Source: Bacillota bacterium (GTDB lineage: Bacteria; Bacillota; UBA5301). From it: a DNA stretch of 59,995 bases. How positions within the stretch are numbered: position 1 is the stretch's first letter; every line of letters starts with the position of its first letter. Positions 29,209-38,096 of the stretch are shown here, one piece after another. A model generated the notes under the pieces. The model searched no databases. It was not told the DNA's origin and saw only the letters and a program-made list of their open reading frames with translations. A program made the translations under genes and the position numbers. The stretch is from assembly GCA_012735535.1 (NCBI GenBank), contig JAAYHC010000070.1:1-59995 (forward strand), given 5' to 3'.

Positions 29209-29880
29209 ATGTCGATTTTAGTTAAAGCAGAGCGAATCAGTAAGGTCTACCAGACGGGTGCAGTCACCACGACCGCGCTGCGCGGGATCAATCTCTCGGT
29301 TGCCAAAGGCGAGTACCTCTCCATCATGGGACCTTCCGGGTCAGGAAAGAGCACCCTGCTCAGTATCATCGGCGGGCTTTGCCAACCAACGCAAGGCGTC
29401 TTGGAAGTGGACGGTTTCAATGTCTATGAGTTGCCCACCGAAAAACTGGCTGATTACCGGCGTGAATACATTGGCTTTGTTTTTCAACAGTTTCAGTTGA
29501 TTCCGTACTTGACCGCCTTGGAAAATGTGATGCTTCCGTTGGTAGCAGCGGGGCGGACCGGGCGTGAGCAACAGGCGGCAGCCATTGAAGTACTGGAAAA
29601 AGTCGGTCTCATTAACAAGATCGACCGACTGCCGAGCCAGCTCTCGGGCGGTGAACAAGAGCGGGTGGCGATCGCCCGGGCGATCGTGAATAAACCGCCG
29701 ATCATTCTGGCTGACGAGCCCACCGGGGCCTTAGATTCACAGACAACCGAAGAGATACTTGAGCTCCTGGCCCAGTTACATGCGGAGGGGCAAACGATCA
29801 TCGTCATTACCCATAACCCTCTTGTGGCCGCACGAGCCGACCGCGTTGTCAGAATCATCGACGGAATGATCGCCGACTAA
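29209..29880 (+). CDS. ABC transporter ATP-binding protein, MacB/LolD type
   Basis: 223 residues. Walker A GPSGSGKST, Q-loop FVFQQFQLIP, signature LSGGEQERVAIARAI, Walker B IILADEPTGALD and switch His in ITHN are all intact. The LolD/MacB group is indicated by the DEPTGALD extension. It pairs with the preceding FtsX permease. Its stop overlaps that of the convergent radical SAM gene. Confidence 0.94.
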   Translation: MSILVKAERISKVYQTGAVTTTALRGINLSVAKGEYLSIMGPSGSGKSTLLSIIGGLCQPTQGVLEVDGFNVYELPTEKLADYRREYIGFVFQQFQLIPYLTALENVMLPLVAAGRTGREQQAAAIEVLEKVGLINKIDRLPSQLSGGEQERVAIARAIVNKPPIILADEPTGALDSQTTEEILELLAQLHAEGQTIIVITHNPLVAARADRVVRIIDGMIAD

Positions 29881-31340
29881 CTGACCGCCAGTTTTTGTAT
29901 ATACTTCTGCACGGGAGCCGGTATCTTGCCGGCTCCGGCGAAATGAGCCTTGAGGAACGAGCTGGACAGCATTTTCCTGAGGGAATTAATCAGGTAGCGC
30001 CGGTTGAAATCATCCGACATCGCCTCCCACTTGGGGAGTTTTTGCAGATAAAACTGGCGGTAACAATTCAGCATTTCCTGCTCCAATTCTTTGATCGACA
30101 GCCGCTCCGGTTTGATCACCGGGGTCACCAGATTATATTGACTATAGTCGAAGCTGACGATATGCGGTTTGAGTTCCGCATACATATCAGCGTATGGCCA
30201 GGGCGCCAGCATCAAAAAATGGGCAAAATCCGGATCATACTCGATGGCTTGGGCCAACGTCCGGGCAATTGACTGCTTAGTCTCCTCCGGGGTCCCGAGA
30301 ATAAATGATGTTTCGGAGATGATACCGGCTTGGCGCAGTATGCGCAGCGCCTCCTTGCTCTCTTCTACTTTAATGTTTTTCTTAAACCGGTCGAGCCCGT
30401 CCTGGGAAGCCGCTTCTACGCCGACATAAATGTGAATGACCCCGGCCTGCTTGTATTTGTACATGATATCCGCATCACGAACGATATCTTCTACCCGGGT
30501 CTCCATCAAGATGTAAATCGGCCGCTGTAACGCGATAATCCCGTCCAGAATCTCTTCCCAGCGGGCTCGATCCTTCGTTGGGAACTCGTCACCGAACATG
30601 AAGACATTAACCCCAAAGTCGGCATTGAGTCTGGCAATCTCGGCGACAACATTCTGCGGACTACGCCCGCGCCATTGGCGTTCCCAGAATTTCTGCTGTG
30701 AACAGAAACCGCACTCTTCACTGCAGCCCCGCGATGAACTGAGCACCGCCAAAGTGGAACCCGGAATCATGAAGTAGGTGTAGTCAGCCCAATTGAGCAG
30801 GTCCCAGGCCGGCTGGAGTTGGTCAAGTTCGCTACTGGTCATTTGCGTCCGTTTGGGGGTCACAACCAGTTTTCCATCACGCAGAAAGGCCAATCCCGGA
30901 ATGGCCGCTGCATCCTCTTGCGCACTTAGGCAATCGGCTAATTCAACGATGGTCCGCTCTCCTTCACCGCGGATGACGTAGTCAACAGCCGCAGCATGTC
31001 GGGTCAATACCTCCGCATACAGCAAAGTCGGATGGATTCCGCCGAAGACGGTGGTAATCTTGGGGTCAAGCCGCTTGACGGCGGTCAAAACCTCAATCGC
31101 CGCCGGGTACGCGGGTGTGAATGCGGTTAAGCCGACGAGATCCGGTTGCTCCCGGCGCACTCGTTCGACAATCTGAGTGAGATCATGATTGAGAGTCATC
31201 GCATCATAGATGACCGGTTCATGGCCCGCCCTTCTTAGCTCACCGGCTAAGTAGACGTAATTTACCGGGGTCCAACGACCGGCAATCTCTAAAATCCCAC
31301 AATGATACGGCGGGGTAATCAACAATATTTTCAACCCCAT
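29877..31340 (-). CDS. B12-binding-domain radical SAM protein
   Basis: 487 residues; AAGGAGG lies seven bases before the ATG. An N-terminal cobalamin-binding Rossmann domain (residues ~1-150; GLTAFTPAYP, VFGGIHPTL, VIRGEGE) is followed by a radical SAM barrel with the cluster motif CSEECGFC, which is CxxxCxxC. Class B methyltransferases and BchE-like cyclases share this layout; the B12 domain lacks an obvious DxHxxG motif. It is the last gene after ccsA and the ResB genes, two bases from the small membrane protein. Substrate unknown. Confidence 0.85.
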   Translation of the reverse strand: MGLKILLITPPYHCGILEIAGRWTPVNYVYLAGELRRAGHEPVIYDAMTLNHDLTQIVERVRREQPDLVGLTAFTPAYPAAIEVLTAVKRLDPKITTVFGGIHPTLLYAEVLTRHAAAVDYVIRGEGERTIVELADCLSAQEDAAAIPGLAFLRDGKLVVTPKRTQMTSSELDQLQPAWDLLNWADYTYFMIPGSTLAVLSSSRGCSEECGFCSQQKFWERQWRGRSPQNVVAEIARLNADFGVNVFMFGDEFPTKDRARWEEILDGIIALQRPIYILMETRVEDIVRDADIMYKYKQAGVIHIYVGVEAASQDGLDRFKKNIKVEESKEALRILRQAGIISETSFILGTPEETKQSIARTLAQAIEYDPDFAHFLMLAPWPYADMYAELKPHIVSFDYSQYNLVTPVIKPERLSIKELEQEMLNCYRQFYLQKLPKWEAMSDDFNRRYLINSLRKMLSSSFLKAHFAGAGKIPAPVQKYIQKLAVS

Positions 31341-31342
31341 AT

Positions 31343-31723
31343 TTAGGCCTCCTTTCCGTGGTCAGGCCGGTTACGGTATCGCCGGCTAATTCGAGATTGC
31401 AACACAGCTCCGCTGATCGCAATCGCAGCCAACAAGATGTGCTTAACTACGAGAGCGGCTACTTGGCCGCGCCCGGCTGCCGGTAGCCATTCGTATTCAT
31501 AATAGTTGACGGTCCGGATCACTCCGCCGATGATAATCCATGCCCAGGCTGCCCAGGCCACTTTCCGCATTCGCTCGACAACCTGTTTAACCAAGGCGGT
31601 ATGCGCATGGCTCAGGGCGCTATTGGCCTGATCGACCCACCAGGTTAGCAGCATGGCACTAAACAGCAAGCCGACGGCCAGATCATGAAAATAGTTGCTG
31701 AGCATCACCAAAATCGCCGTCAT
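31343..31723 (-). CDS. Small membrane protein of the cytochrome-maturation cluster
   Basis: 126 residues from the ATG at 31723, which overlaps the preceding ResB-like stop as ATGA; this coupling fixes the start and rejects the tracked N-terminal extension. Three hydrophobic segments (~8-27, 53-72, 88-106) with His residues at or near the membrane (NYFHDLAVG, SHAHTALV, VKHILLA), which could ligate haem or metal (inference). Family not recognised. Co-transcribed with ccsA/ResB genes and the radical SAM gene. Confidence 0.75.
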   Translation of the reverse strand: MTAILVMLSNYFHDLAVGLLFSAMLLTWWVDQANSALSHAHTALVKQVVERMRKVAWAAWAWIIIGGVIRTVNYYEYEWLPAAGRGQVAALVVKHILLAAIAISGAVLQSRISRRYRNRPDHGKEA

Positions 31724-32562
31724 GCCGCTCGCCTCCGGCTGCTCTGATACTGCTGCACAAGCATCGCCAGGAGCAGGCCTAGACATAAGAGAGCTAAACC
31801 TAGGTAGAGAAGGTTCAGCCCGGCTCGACAGGTCACCGCAAAACGCAACCAATACCGATAACCAGGAACATTCAGCGTATACTCGCCAATTTGCACGGGT
31901 CCGGCGCCCACCGGTACGCGCTCGGCGACACCTGTCTCCGGCAAGGTAAAGACAAAGACCGGATTGGTAGGGGTTAAACTGTTGTTCACCAGTTCACCGC
32001 GGACGGTCCGGGCCGCCGGATAAAACGAGACCAGAAACTCAAGCTCGCCAGGGGTAAAACGGTCGACTTTTCTCGCCTGTTTGTCTAGGATATCGAGTTT
32101 GGGTGCTCCTCGCCAGATTAATTCGCCTGCTTGATTAAAAACATCGACCGCCGGCGTAACCCCGATGGAGATTGGGACAAGGTCCAATCTACCCACTCGC
32201 ACCGGATGCCCCCACCCGGCTACCCCTTGGTAGCCCTTATTTTCGTGTTGATCGTACAAGAATAGACCGGCGGCAACTTCCACAATCTCACCACTAGCCG
32301 AATAGCCCAAGGCGAGCTGCTCTAGTTGCAGAGCCCACTGATACTCCGGGTTTGGCCGGCGCCACCCGTAACGCAGCTCTTCATAGCTCCGGTCGGCTTC
32401 GAGCACGGCTTCGCCTTCGGTGAGACGGAAGTAGCCGGTAAAGCGGTAACACAGATAGTACGCCGCCCCGCCGAGCGCAAGCAACAAACCGCCGAAGAGG
32501 AGCAGCACCACAATCTTTTGGGCAGTACCGGCTCGCAGATAACCAATTAACCTACAACGCAT
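31720..32562 (-). CDS. Second ResB-like cytochrome c biogenesis protein, short form
   Basis: 280 residues from the ATG at 32562, eleven bases after ccsA; the tracked start lies inside ccsA. One N-terminal helix (IVVLLLFGGLLLALGGAAYYL), a ~190-residue outside domain and a C-terminal helix. The end PGYRYWLRFAVTCRAG matches PDYRYWLGFVVTSTRG of the longer ResB upstream, and GYFRLTEGEAVL matches its FFLTEGQTLI, so the two are paralogues. It lacks the first two helices of the long copy. It probably works with CcsA in haem delivery; it could have diverged. Confidence 0.75.
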   Translation of the reverse strand: MRCRLIGYLRAGTAQKIVVLLLFGGLLLALGGAAYYLCYRFTGYFRLTEGEAVLEADRSYEELRYGWRRPNPEYQWALQLEQLALGYSASGEIVEVAAGLFLYDQHENKGYQGVAGWGHPVRVGRLDLVPISIGVTPAVDVFNQAGELIWRGAPKLDILDKQARKVDRFTPGELEFLVSFYPAARTVRGELVNNSLTPTNPVFVFTLPETGVAERVPVGAGPVQIGEYTLNVPGYRYWLRFAVTCRAGLNLLYLGLALLCLGLLLAMLVQQYQSSRRRAA

Positions 32563-32573
32563 AGTACAACACC

Positions 32574-33395
32574 TTAGAACATTCGTTGAAAGATATGGTA
32601 ACTGTCTTGGATAAAGTTGACACCCCAAAAGCTGATTAAAACCGTACTGAACGAAAGAACTGCGAGCCAAGCCGCTTTGGCCCCCCGCCAGCCAAACATA
32701 GTGCGTAAATGTAAATACAGGGCGTAAACCAACCAGCTCAGCAAAGACCAAGTTTCAACCGGGTCCCACGACCAGTAGCTGCCGTAGAGATCTTTGGCCC
32801 AAATCGCCCCCGAGGCGATCATCACGGTTGTCATCGCAAAACCAAAGGCGACCAGACGATGCGAGAGTTCGTCGAGCGTCCTAACATCTCCGAAAGCGAG
32901 CAAAGCCTCGGGCTTGCGTGCTCTGACCAAAATGACGACGCCTAAAATTGCGGCGACCAAGAATGAAGCATAGCCGAACCAGGCGAAAAAGACGTGGATA
33001 TATAGCCAAGGATTATCATAGGCCGGAGTCAGCGGCGCCAAATCCGGCTGACCGCGCTGCATCGCCCAGCCCAAAGTCAGCAAGATGACGGGCAAAACAC
33101 CGATGTTCGCTTTCCACAGGCCTGTCCACCGGCGGCCGAGATAGAGCAGCAAAACCATGGTGAACCATGCTGCCGTCAAAGCATTCTCATAATCGCCTTT
33201 CACCGGTGGGCGACCGGCAGAAACCGTTCTGACGAGCAAAGTCGCCGTGTTCAATATGACCCCGGTGATGATGACCTTTTTAGTGACGGACACCAATGAT
33301 TCTCGCTTAAAGAAAATGGCGAAAAAGAGTAGGCCTATCGCGAGCGTATAGGTGAACAAGGTTAAGTACAAGAGGACTTTTTCGGCCAGTAGCAT
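32574..33395 (-). CDS. ccsA: Cytochrome c assembly protein CcsA/ResC
   Basis: 273 residues, eight hydrophobic segments. The haem-handling WWD-type motif is seen as GSYWSWDPVETWSLLSWLVYALYLHLR, with flanking conserved His residues (YIHVFFAWFGYASF, LSHRLVAFGF). System II cytochrome c synthesis: CcsA and ResB move haem outward and attach it to CxxCH motifs. Sits between two ResB-like genes, downstream of the multiheme cytochrome it probably serves. Confidence 0.92.
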   Translation of the reverse strand: MLLAEKVLLYLTLFTYTLAIGLLFFAIFFKRESLVSVTKKVIITGVILNTATLLVRTVSAGRPPVKGDYENALTAAWFTMVLLLYLGRRWTGLWKANIGVLPVILLTLGWAMQRGQPDLAPLTPAYDNPWLYIHVFFAWFGYASFLVAAILGVVILVRARKPEALLAFGDVRTLDELSHRLVAFGFAMTTVMIASGAIWAKDLYGSYWSWDPVETWSLLSWLVYALYLHLRTMFGWRGAKAAWLAVLSFSTVLISFWGVNFIQDSYHIFQRMF

Positions 33396-33466
33396 GGTAG
33401 ATCACTATCCCAAAAATTTACTGCTAGTAGAGTAATTCGTCAAATTACAAGAAAATACCTGTTTTG

Positions 33467-34441
33467 TTATGGATTACCTGCTCTAGCCCCCGCCCCGTCC
33501 TTTTGCAAAACAAACAAATACCTGGTAATAATGGCGATCGTCAGTACGAATAAACCAACCAACACCAGCTTCGTCCCCCGCGTGCTGGTGACCACAAACC
33601 CAAGCCAATAGCGATAATCCGGTATTTCGAGCCAGATACCCAAGAACTCAACCGGAGGGTCGCCAGGGGTAACAACAATTGCCGCTCCCGTCTGATTGCT
33701 GAGAACAAGAGTTAACTCTAAGTTCTCGTCCAAGCTCGCCTCAACCTTGATCAGTTCGCCGCTGAGCGGCCACTCAAACAAATCCGGCCTCCCGCCGACG
33801 AGGTCGAGGTTGACAAAACCGTGCCATAGCAACTCTCCCTCGGACGATCTGAGCACCAAGAGCGGGGCGAAGCCGAACTTATAGATGGTCGCTTGGCGCG
33901 ATTTAAAGGTAAAAGGTCTGTTCATTGCGGTATCAATTACTCTGCTTTTTCCGCTATCCAAATCATGAAGTTGCACCCGAGCGGCAAGGTGTTCGACCAG
34001 CCGCGGATCGTAAAAATCGACATTCACTTCAAGCAAGGTCAGGGCGAGCTCTTCGAAATCGCCGGCTTGAACAGGCCCGCGGGAGAGCACTTGGTGATTA
34101 ACGGGGCTGTCAATCAGTGTCTGGCCTTCGGTGAGAAAGAACAAAGCTTTATATTGAAAGAGAGTGTAATAAAAGCCGGCGAAAATCAGCAGCGCAATTC
34201 CGCAATGAAAAACGATTGAACCTAGCAGAGTGATTTTTTTGTTACGATCCTGAGCCCGGCGCAAATGGGGAAATCGCAAGACGGTACAGTAAAAAACCAA
34301 TGCTGCTGTAACGGCCAACAAGAACGAGAGGCTCGTCCAAAACCACTTGGGAGCGTACTGTGGGTAAAAGGTAACCCGGCAAACCATGAGCAGAGCCTCA
34401 AGAACTAACACCACAATTGTTGCTTGGAACAAACGCTTCAT
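33467..34441 (-). CDS. resB: ResB-like cytochrome c biogenesis protein
   Basis: 324 residues from ATG 34441 with AGGAAGG eight bases upstream. Three N-terminal helices (~4-24, 33-55, 70-92), a ~180-residue outside domain and a final helix near residues 285-310. FFLTEGQTLID and PDYRYWLGFVVTS are typical of ResB. Shorter than Bacillus ResB (~540 residues). Together with CcsA it forms the System II haem lyase. A second, shorter ResB-like gene lies on the other side of ccsA. Confidence 0.85.
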   Translation of the reverse strand: MKRLFQATIVVLVLEALLMVCRVTFYPQYAPKWFWTSLSFLLAVTAALVFYCTVLRFPHLRRAQDRNKKITLLGSIVFHCGIALLIFAGFYYTLFQYKALFFLTEGQTLIDSPVNHQVLSRGPVQAGDFEELALTLLEVNVDFYDPRLVEHLAARVQLHDLDSGKSRVIDTAMNRPFTFKSRQATIYKFGFAPLLVLRSSEGELLWHGFVNLDLVGGRPDLFEWPLSGELIKVEASLDENLELTLVLSNQTGAAIVVTPGDPPVEFLGIWLEIPDYRYWLGFVVTSTRGTKLVLVGLFVLTIAIITRYLFVLQKDGAGARAGNP

Positions 34442-34537
34442 CGGCAAAACCTTCCTGGCAATTTATTGCACTATTTCTAGTTATCCCCAATATCTCCCTC
34501 CAGTCGCCGGCGCCTCAAAAACTCTAGGCATATGCTT

Positions 34538-34565
34538 AAGCCCTCCGACGCTCATCGAAGGGCTT
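34538..34565 (-). terminator. Hairpin after the multiheme cytochrome gene
   Basis: AAGCCCT (34538-34544) and AGGGCTT (34559-34565) form a seven-pair stem just after the cytochrome stop. No clean T-tract follows, so it may be an mRNA-end stabiliser or partial terminator that lowers expression of the downstream resB. Confidence 0.45.
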
Positions 34566-34572
34566 CGATCGA

Positions 34573-36618
34573 TTAATCCCAGGCTTCCGGCGGTATCGGC
34601 CGCCGGGTATATTGTAAGCTGCTGTGTTTGTCACACCCCACACTCACACCATCTACCATGTAATCGTAGTCTCCACAAGAGACTGTTCCGCTGCTCTGCG
34701 CTATGGCTTCATCGGAGGAGAACATCTCAATGGCAAAACCGTTCAGGAAATGCACCGGACTGGTGTTAGGTTGATCACCCCTGGCGTAGTTCGCCCCATG
34801 CAATCCCCCGCTCTTGATCTCGCTGAGAGGCTTGCTAAGGTCGGAATAATCGCCATGGCATGCGAAGCAAGAGATATTCGGAACCCCCGGAGGATACTTT
34901 ACCTTGGAGGACTTATAATGCACCCGAATTCCATGGAACCAAAAGCCGGATCGCTTGTTAGCTGCCGGTACGCTTGCATTCGGGTTATTGGATTGATTTT
35001 GACCTACTTGAACATCCCGCGGACCATAGACATTAATATCATGACACAAGTAGCAGACGATCGGGTCGGTATCGGCCGGGACGGGCTCGCCATCATCGTA
35101 GTGGCTGGGGATTGTCGCTGTCCGCAGCAGCCACCGCGGTGTTTCCCCATTGACATACCCCTTCCCCCAGTTAGAGCCATGCGGTCCCCAGATCCGATCC
35201 TCACCGGTATCATCGTTGCCATGGCAATCGCTACAAGCTATAACCACCTCTTCCCAGATGCCATCCCATTTCTCCCGTAACTCCTTAACCAGACCGGCAT
35301 AGACGTAGGACTCGTGCTGCGGTTTGCGGTTTTTGCTCGGTACAATACAGCCATGCGTTGCCCAGTTATTCGGATTAAAGAAGATATCCATCGCTTTCAT
35401 GTAGTCGCGACCATCAAAACTCATCGGTGACTGAGAGCTGTGGCATTTCAAGCACAAGCCGGCTTCCTGGTCGCCTTCGATGGCCCATAAGCGACCGATT
35501 TCCGCGGTAGGTGCCTGCCAAGCCACTGTCCCATACCGGATGTTTTTCAGCCCCATAACCCCTTCCAGCTCCGGACCTACGAGATGATCGCCGATCTCGC
35601 GAATATCCGTCCGCGCCCTTACGCGGTGCGGATCATGGCAATCGACACACTCAACGTGCATAGCCACGGTAAAAGAGCCGTCCTCGAACTCATGCGGGTA
35701 ATGGACCGGGTCGCCTACCAAGTTATGTTTGAACTCTTTTTGAAACTCTCCGCGAATATCCGGTACCCCCGGAATCGTGCCATTATGGCAATTCAAACAA
35801 GCCCCGGTCTCCGGGTCATCCTCCAGCTGATCATAAATCCCGTCACGCGGATTATAACTCGGGCGCAGCAGTCTCGTCCCGCCAACCGCATTATGAACGG
35901 TATGACAACCCAGACATGCCCATCGGCCCACCGTCCGACCATTCCAGACTGCACCCGAGATTTGGTGGGCACTGCCGATCCACCCGGTCTGCTGGTGGCA
36001 CTCGGTGCACAGTTGCCCATCATCCGGCAGCGTCCGCAGGAAACTAGGAGCGTTTTTGTGCGGATCATGGCACGAACCGCACTCCACCCTGCCACCTTCC
36101 AACTTGGCATTTGCCAACGGATTAAGCATCGGATTGACCAACTCCGTACCCGGCTTTTCGGTTTCGGCAACCAACCTGATTGAGACGGGATGATGCACGG
36201 ATAAATTCGTGCCGATGAGAGTTCGGCCGGTTATCGCACCGAGACTGGGATCATTCAGCCTCCCGTAGTAATCCCCAACCGCGATCGTCCCATCATGACA
36301 GCTCAAACAAAGTTTCGATGAACCGGTCGGCTGGGCAGGGTCAGCCTCCAAACTGCTACGCGGATCTTCGGTCGGTCCCGGATACAAAGTGTACTGGGCG
36401 GAAGATAGCTCTCGGCTCCACAGTCCCGTCGTTTGCGGATTAGCGTTATGCGGGGTATGGCAAAAGATACAAACCTCATCTACCGCATCAGACCGGTAGA
36501 CGTTACCGGCAGGCGCGAATTTTGAGAAATTATGTTTTGTCTGCAGGATACTCGCCTCTGCTGGAACAGCAGTAATAGTCAGCAGTAATACGAGTATACA
36601 GCTACAGCGCTTGAGCAT
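34573..36618 (-). CDS. Secreted undecaheme c-type cytochrome
   Basis: 681 residues from the ATG at 36618 (AAGGAGG eight bases upstream). A signal peptide (basic MLKR, then a hydrophobic stretch to about PAEA) exports it. I count eleven CxxCH motifs: CIFCH, CLSCH, CGSCH, CTECH, CLGCH, CLNCH, CVDCH, CLKCH, CSDCH, CYLCH and CFACH. Several are followed by DPH or TPH, the doubled-CxxCH style. Two further Cys near the end (VSCGDYD, VGCDKH) are outside haem motifs. Probably carries electrons outside the membrane; substrate unknown. Maturation genes follow. Confidence 0.92.
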   Translation of the reverse strand: MLKRCSCILVLLLTITAVPAEASILQTKHNFSKFAPAGNVYRSDAVDEVCIFCHTPHNANPQTTGLWSRELSSAQYTLYPGPTEDPRSSLEADPAQPTGSSKLCLSCHDGTIAVGDYYGRLNDPSLGAITGRTLIGTNLSVHHPVSIRLVAETEKPGTELVNPMLNPLANAKLEGGRVECGSCHDPHKNAPSFLRTLPDDGQLCTECHQQTGWIGSAHQISGAVWNGRTVGRWACLGCHTVHNAVGGTRLLRPSYNPRDGIYDQLEDDPETGACLNCHNGTIPGVPDIRGEFQKEFKHNLVGDPVHYPHEFEDGSFTVAMHVECVDCHDPHRVRARTDIREIGDHLVGPELEGVMGLKNIRYGTVAWQAPTAEIGRLWAIEGDQEAGLCLKCHSSQSPMSFDGRDYMKAMDIFFNPNNWATHGCIVPSKNRKPQHESYVYAGLVKELREKWDGIWEEVVIACSDCHGNDDTGEDRIWGPHGSNWGKGYVNGETPRWLLRTATIPSHYDDGEPVPADTDPIVCYLCHDINVYGPRDVQVGQNQSNNPNASVPAANKRSGFWFHGIRVHYKSSKVKYPPGVPNISCFACHGDYSDLSKPLSEIKSGGLHGANYARGDQPNTSPVHFLNGFAIEMFSSDEAIAQSSGTVSCGDYDYMVDGVSVGCDKHSSLQYTRRPIPPEAWD

Positions 36619-36702
36619 TACTTCGCCTCCTTGACTCCCCGGAACACATTCTATTTTACTATTCATCCCGTGATCTGGAAAATCCTCCAAGAAATGCCAA
36701 AT

Positions 36703-36728
36703 GGCCCTTCTATAAGTTGCGAAGGGCC
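36703..36728 (-). terminator. Hairpin between SPOCS gene and cytochrome gene
   Basis: GGCCCTTC (36703-36710) and GAAGGGCC (36721-36728) form a perfect eight-pair stem with a ten-base loop, followed on the minus strand by a T-rich stretch (ATTTGGCATTTCTT). It probably ends the SPOCS-gene transcript, making the cytochrome a separate unit. Confidence 0.65.
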
Positions 36729-36752
36729 AGGCGAGCTTTTCTCAGGAGTAGC

Positions 36753-37415
36753 CTAACGTCGCGCGATATACTCGCGAACGGGCACTTTTTGAACGGCTTT
36801 GAAGACGATCCGTTCGGATTTGGCGCGCTGAGGATTTGTTTGGAGCTCAGCGCTGCGAACGGGTCGCCCCCGGCCGCTGTTAACGGCGCCCCGAACATAA
36901 ACCGGCTTGGGCTGCACTTGCTTGGCCAGCGTCGCATTACCCGAGGCCGAACTAATGGTCACCGGCAAGGGGATGCCATTTCCTCCGTTGGTTCCACCGT
37001 TCACCGGCACCGGAATCGCGCCGTTGACCGGCACCGGAATGCCATTACCGTTAAACACCGAGACCGTCACGTCAATGACGACTTTCTGCCGCAACAAGGT
37101 TGGTTCAAGTAGCTCGAATTCTACAAAGGCGATCTCAAAAGCCACCTCACAGATGTGATTGGGTGCGGCTCCCATCACATCGACGAAGCCGCTAAACGGG
37201 ATATCTTCAGCCTGGTGTACCACGACGTTGTCCGGCTCGCGAACGAAGAAAATCTGCTTGTGCAGGACGCCTTGATAGATAACTTTATTAGCAATAACAG
37301 TGCAGGTGGCATCCCGTATCGATGCGCGGATCTCATCTATCTTAACGGCCGGAACAAATAGTTCCACCGTACTGTCTACAAGTACCTGGTCGGTAACTGT
37401 GCCAATTAGGGCCAT
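36753..37415 (-). CDS. SPOCS (DUF3794) domain protein
   Basis: 220 residues from the ATG at 37415, placed six bases after AGGAGGG; the earlier ATG sits on the ribosome binding site. Residues ~1-130 match the DUF3794/SPOCS domain of SipL and related spore-coat proteins (VELFVPAVKIDEIRASI, VIYQGVLHKQIFFV, IPFSGFVDV). A Gly/Pro/Val-rich linker repeats IPVPVNG-like units (~135-165), then a basic tail ends RREYIARR-like. Likely spore-coat or envelope related from the family; no sporulation promoter was identified. Confidence 0.8.
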   Translation of the reverse strand: MALIGTVTDQVLVDSTVELFVPAVKIDEIRASIRDATCTVIANKVIYQGVLHKQIFFVREPDNVVVHQAEDIPFSGFVDVMGAAPNHICEVAFEIAFVEFELLEPTLLRQKVVIDVTVSVFNGNGIPVPVNGAIPVPVNGGTNGGNGIPLPVTISSASGNATLAKQVQPKPVYVRGAVNSGRGRPVRSAELQTNPQRAKSERIVFKAVQKVPVREYIARR

Positions 37416-37487
37416 CTTCATCCCTCCTTCCCTACCATCATATGAAGGATGGGGGCACAAGGGACAAGGACCTAAGCACAATTCGGA

Positions 37488-37898
37488 CTAGTTCAGCGAG
37501 CCGGAAAAGACGGAATCGCCGGGGAATTCGCCGCCGTCACGCAGCTCCATACTCCGAGCTGCCATAATGTCGGCAAAGGCTTGGAACTCCGGTAACAAGT
37601 GCGGATACTCCGCGCAGCTTAAGATGAGGCGCTGATCTTTGAGGTCGAGATAGCCGCTGAGTTTGCTGAATTGGTCATGCTCCAACCGCCTGGAAAGACC
37701 GAACACTACGCCCAGGATGAAGAAAAAATCAACACCGATAGCGGCGAGCGTCTCGACAATCGGGTGAAACTCTCGATCCGATAAGAGGTCGAGGGCTAAG
37801 TAGGTCTCTAAATATTCATTCAAATTAACATAGCCCACCAACATATCTTTGTTCAATTGAATAAAACGCGCAATCAGCCGTACAAGATCAGTTTCCAT
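37488..37898 (-). CDS. Hypothetical protein
   Basis: 136 residues from ATG 37898, with GGAGAGGAGG upstream. Family not recognised. It is mostly helical and acidic, with no signal peptide. One hydrophobic stretch (VDFFFILGVVFGLS) could be buried or membrane-associated. A single Cys is present. It lies 72 bases upstream of the SPOCS gene and is probably co-transcribed with it. Confidence 0.65.
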   Translation of the reverse strand: METDLVRLIARFIQLNKDMLVGYVNLNEYLETYLALDLLSDREFHPIVETLAAIGVDFFFILGVVFGLSRRLEHDQFSKLSGYLDLKDQRLILSCAEYPHLLPEFQAFADIMAARSMELRDGGEFPGDSVFSGSLN

Positions 37899-38059
37899 TA
37901 GAGCCTCCTCTCCCCTCATATTCGGCCAACTCACCCAACCACCTTTATTTTCGCTCAGCAAACAATACATAAAATGGAAGTCAATTAGTGAATTGGAGAT
38001 CCCTGTTTGCCCAAAATAATAAACGAAAGGAGTTGATCGAATCCAGAAACCGTTATCTC

Positions 38060-38089
38060 GAGGGGGCTGTCAGATGCGATAGCCCCCTC
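38060..38089. terminator. Strong hairpin downstream of the barrel-protein gene
   Basis: GAGGGGGCT (38060-38068) pairs with AGCCCCCTC (38081-38089), a nine-pair GC-rich stem with a twelve-base loop, eight bases after the stop of the minus-strand barrel gene. No T-tract on the minus side, so it may stall transcription or protect the mRNA end. Confidence 0.6.
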
Positions 38090-38096
38090 CCCATTT

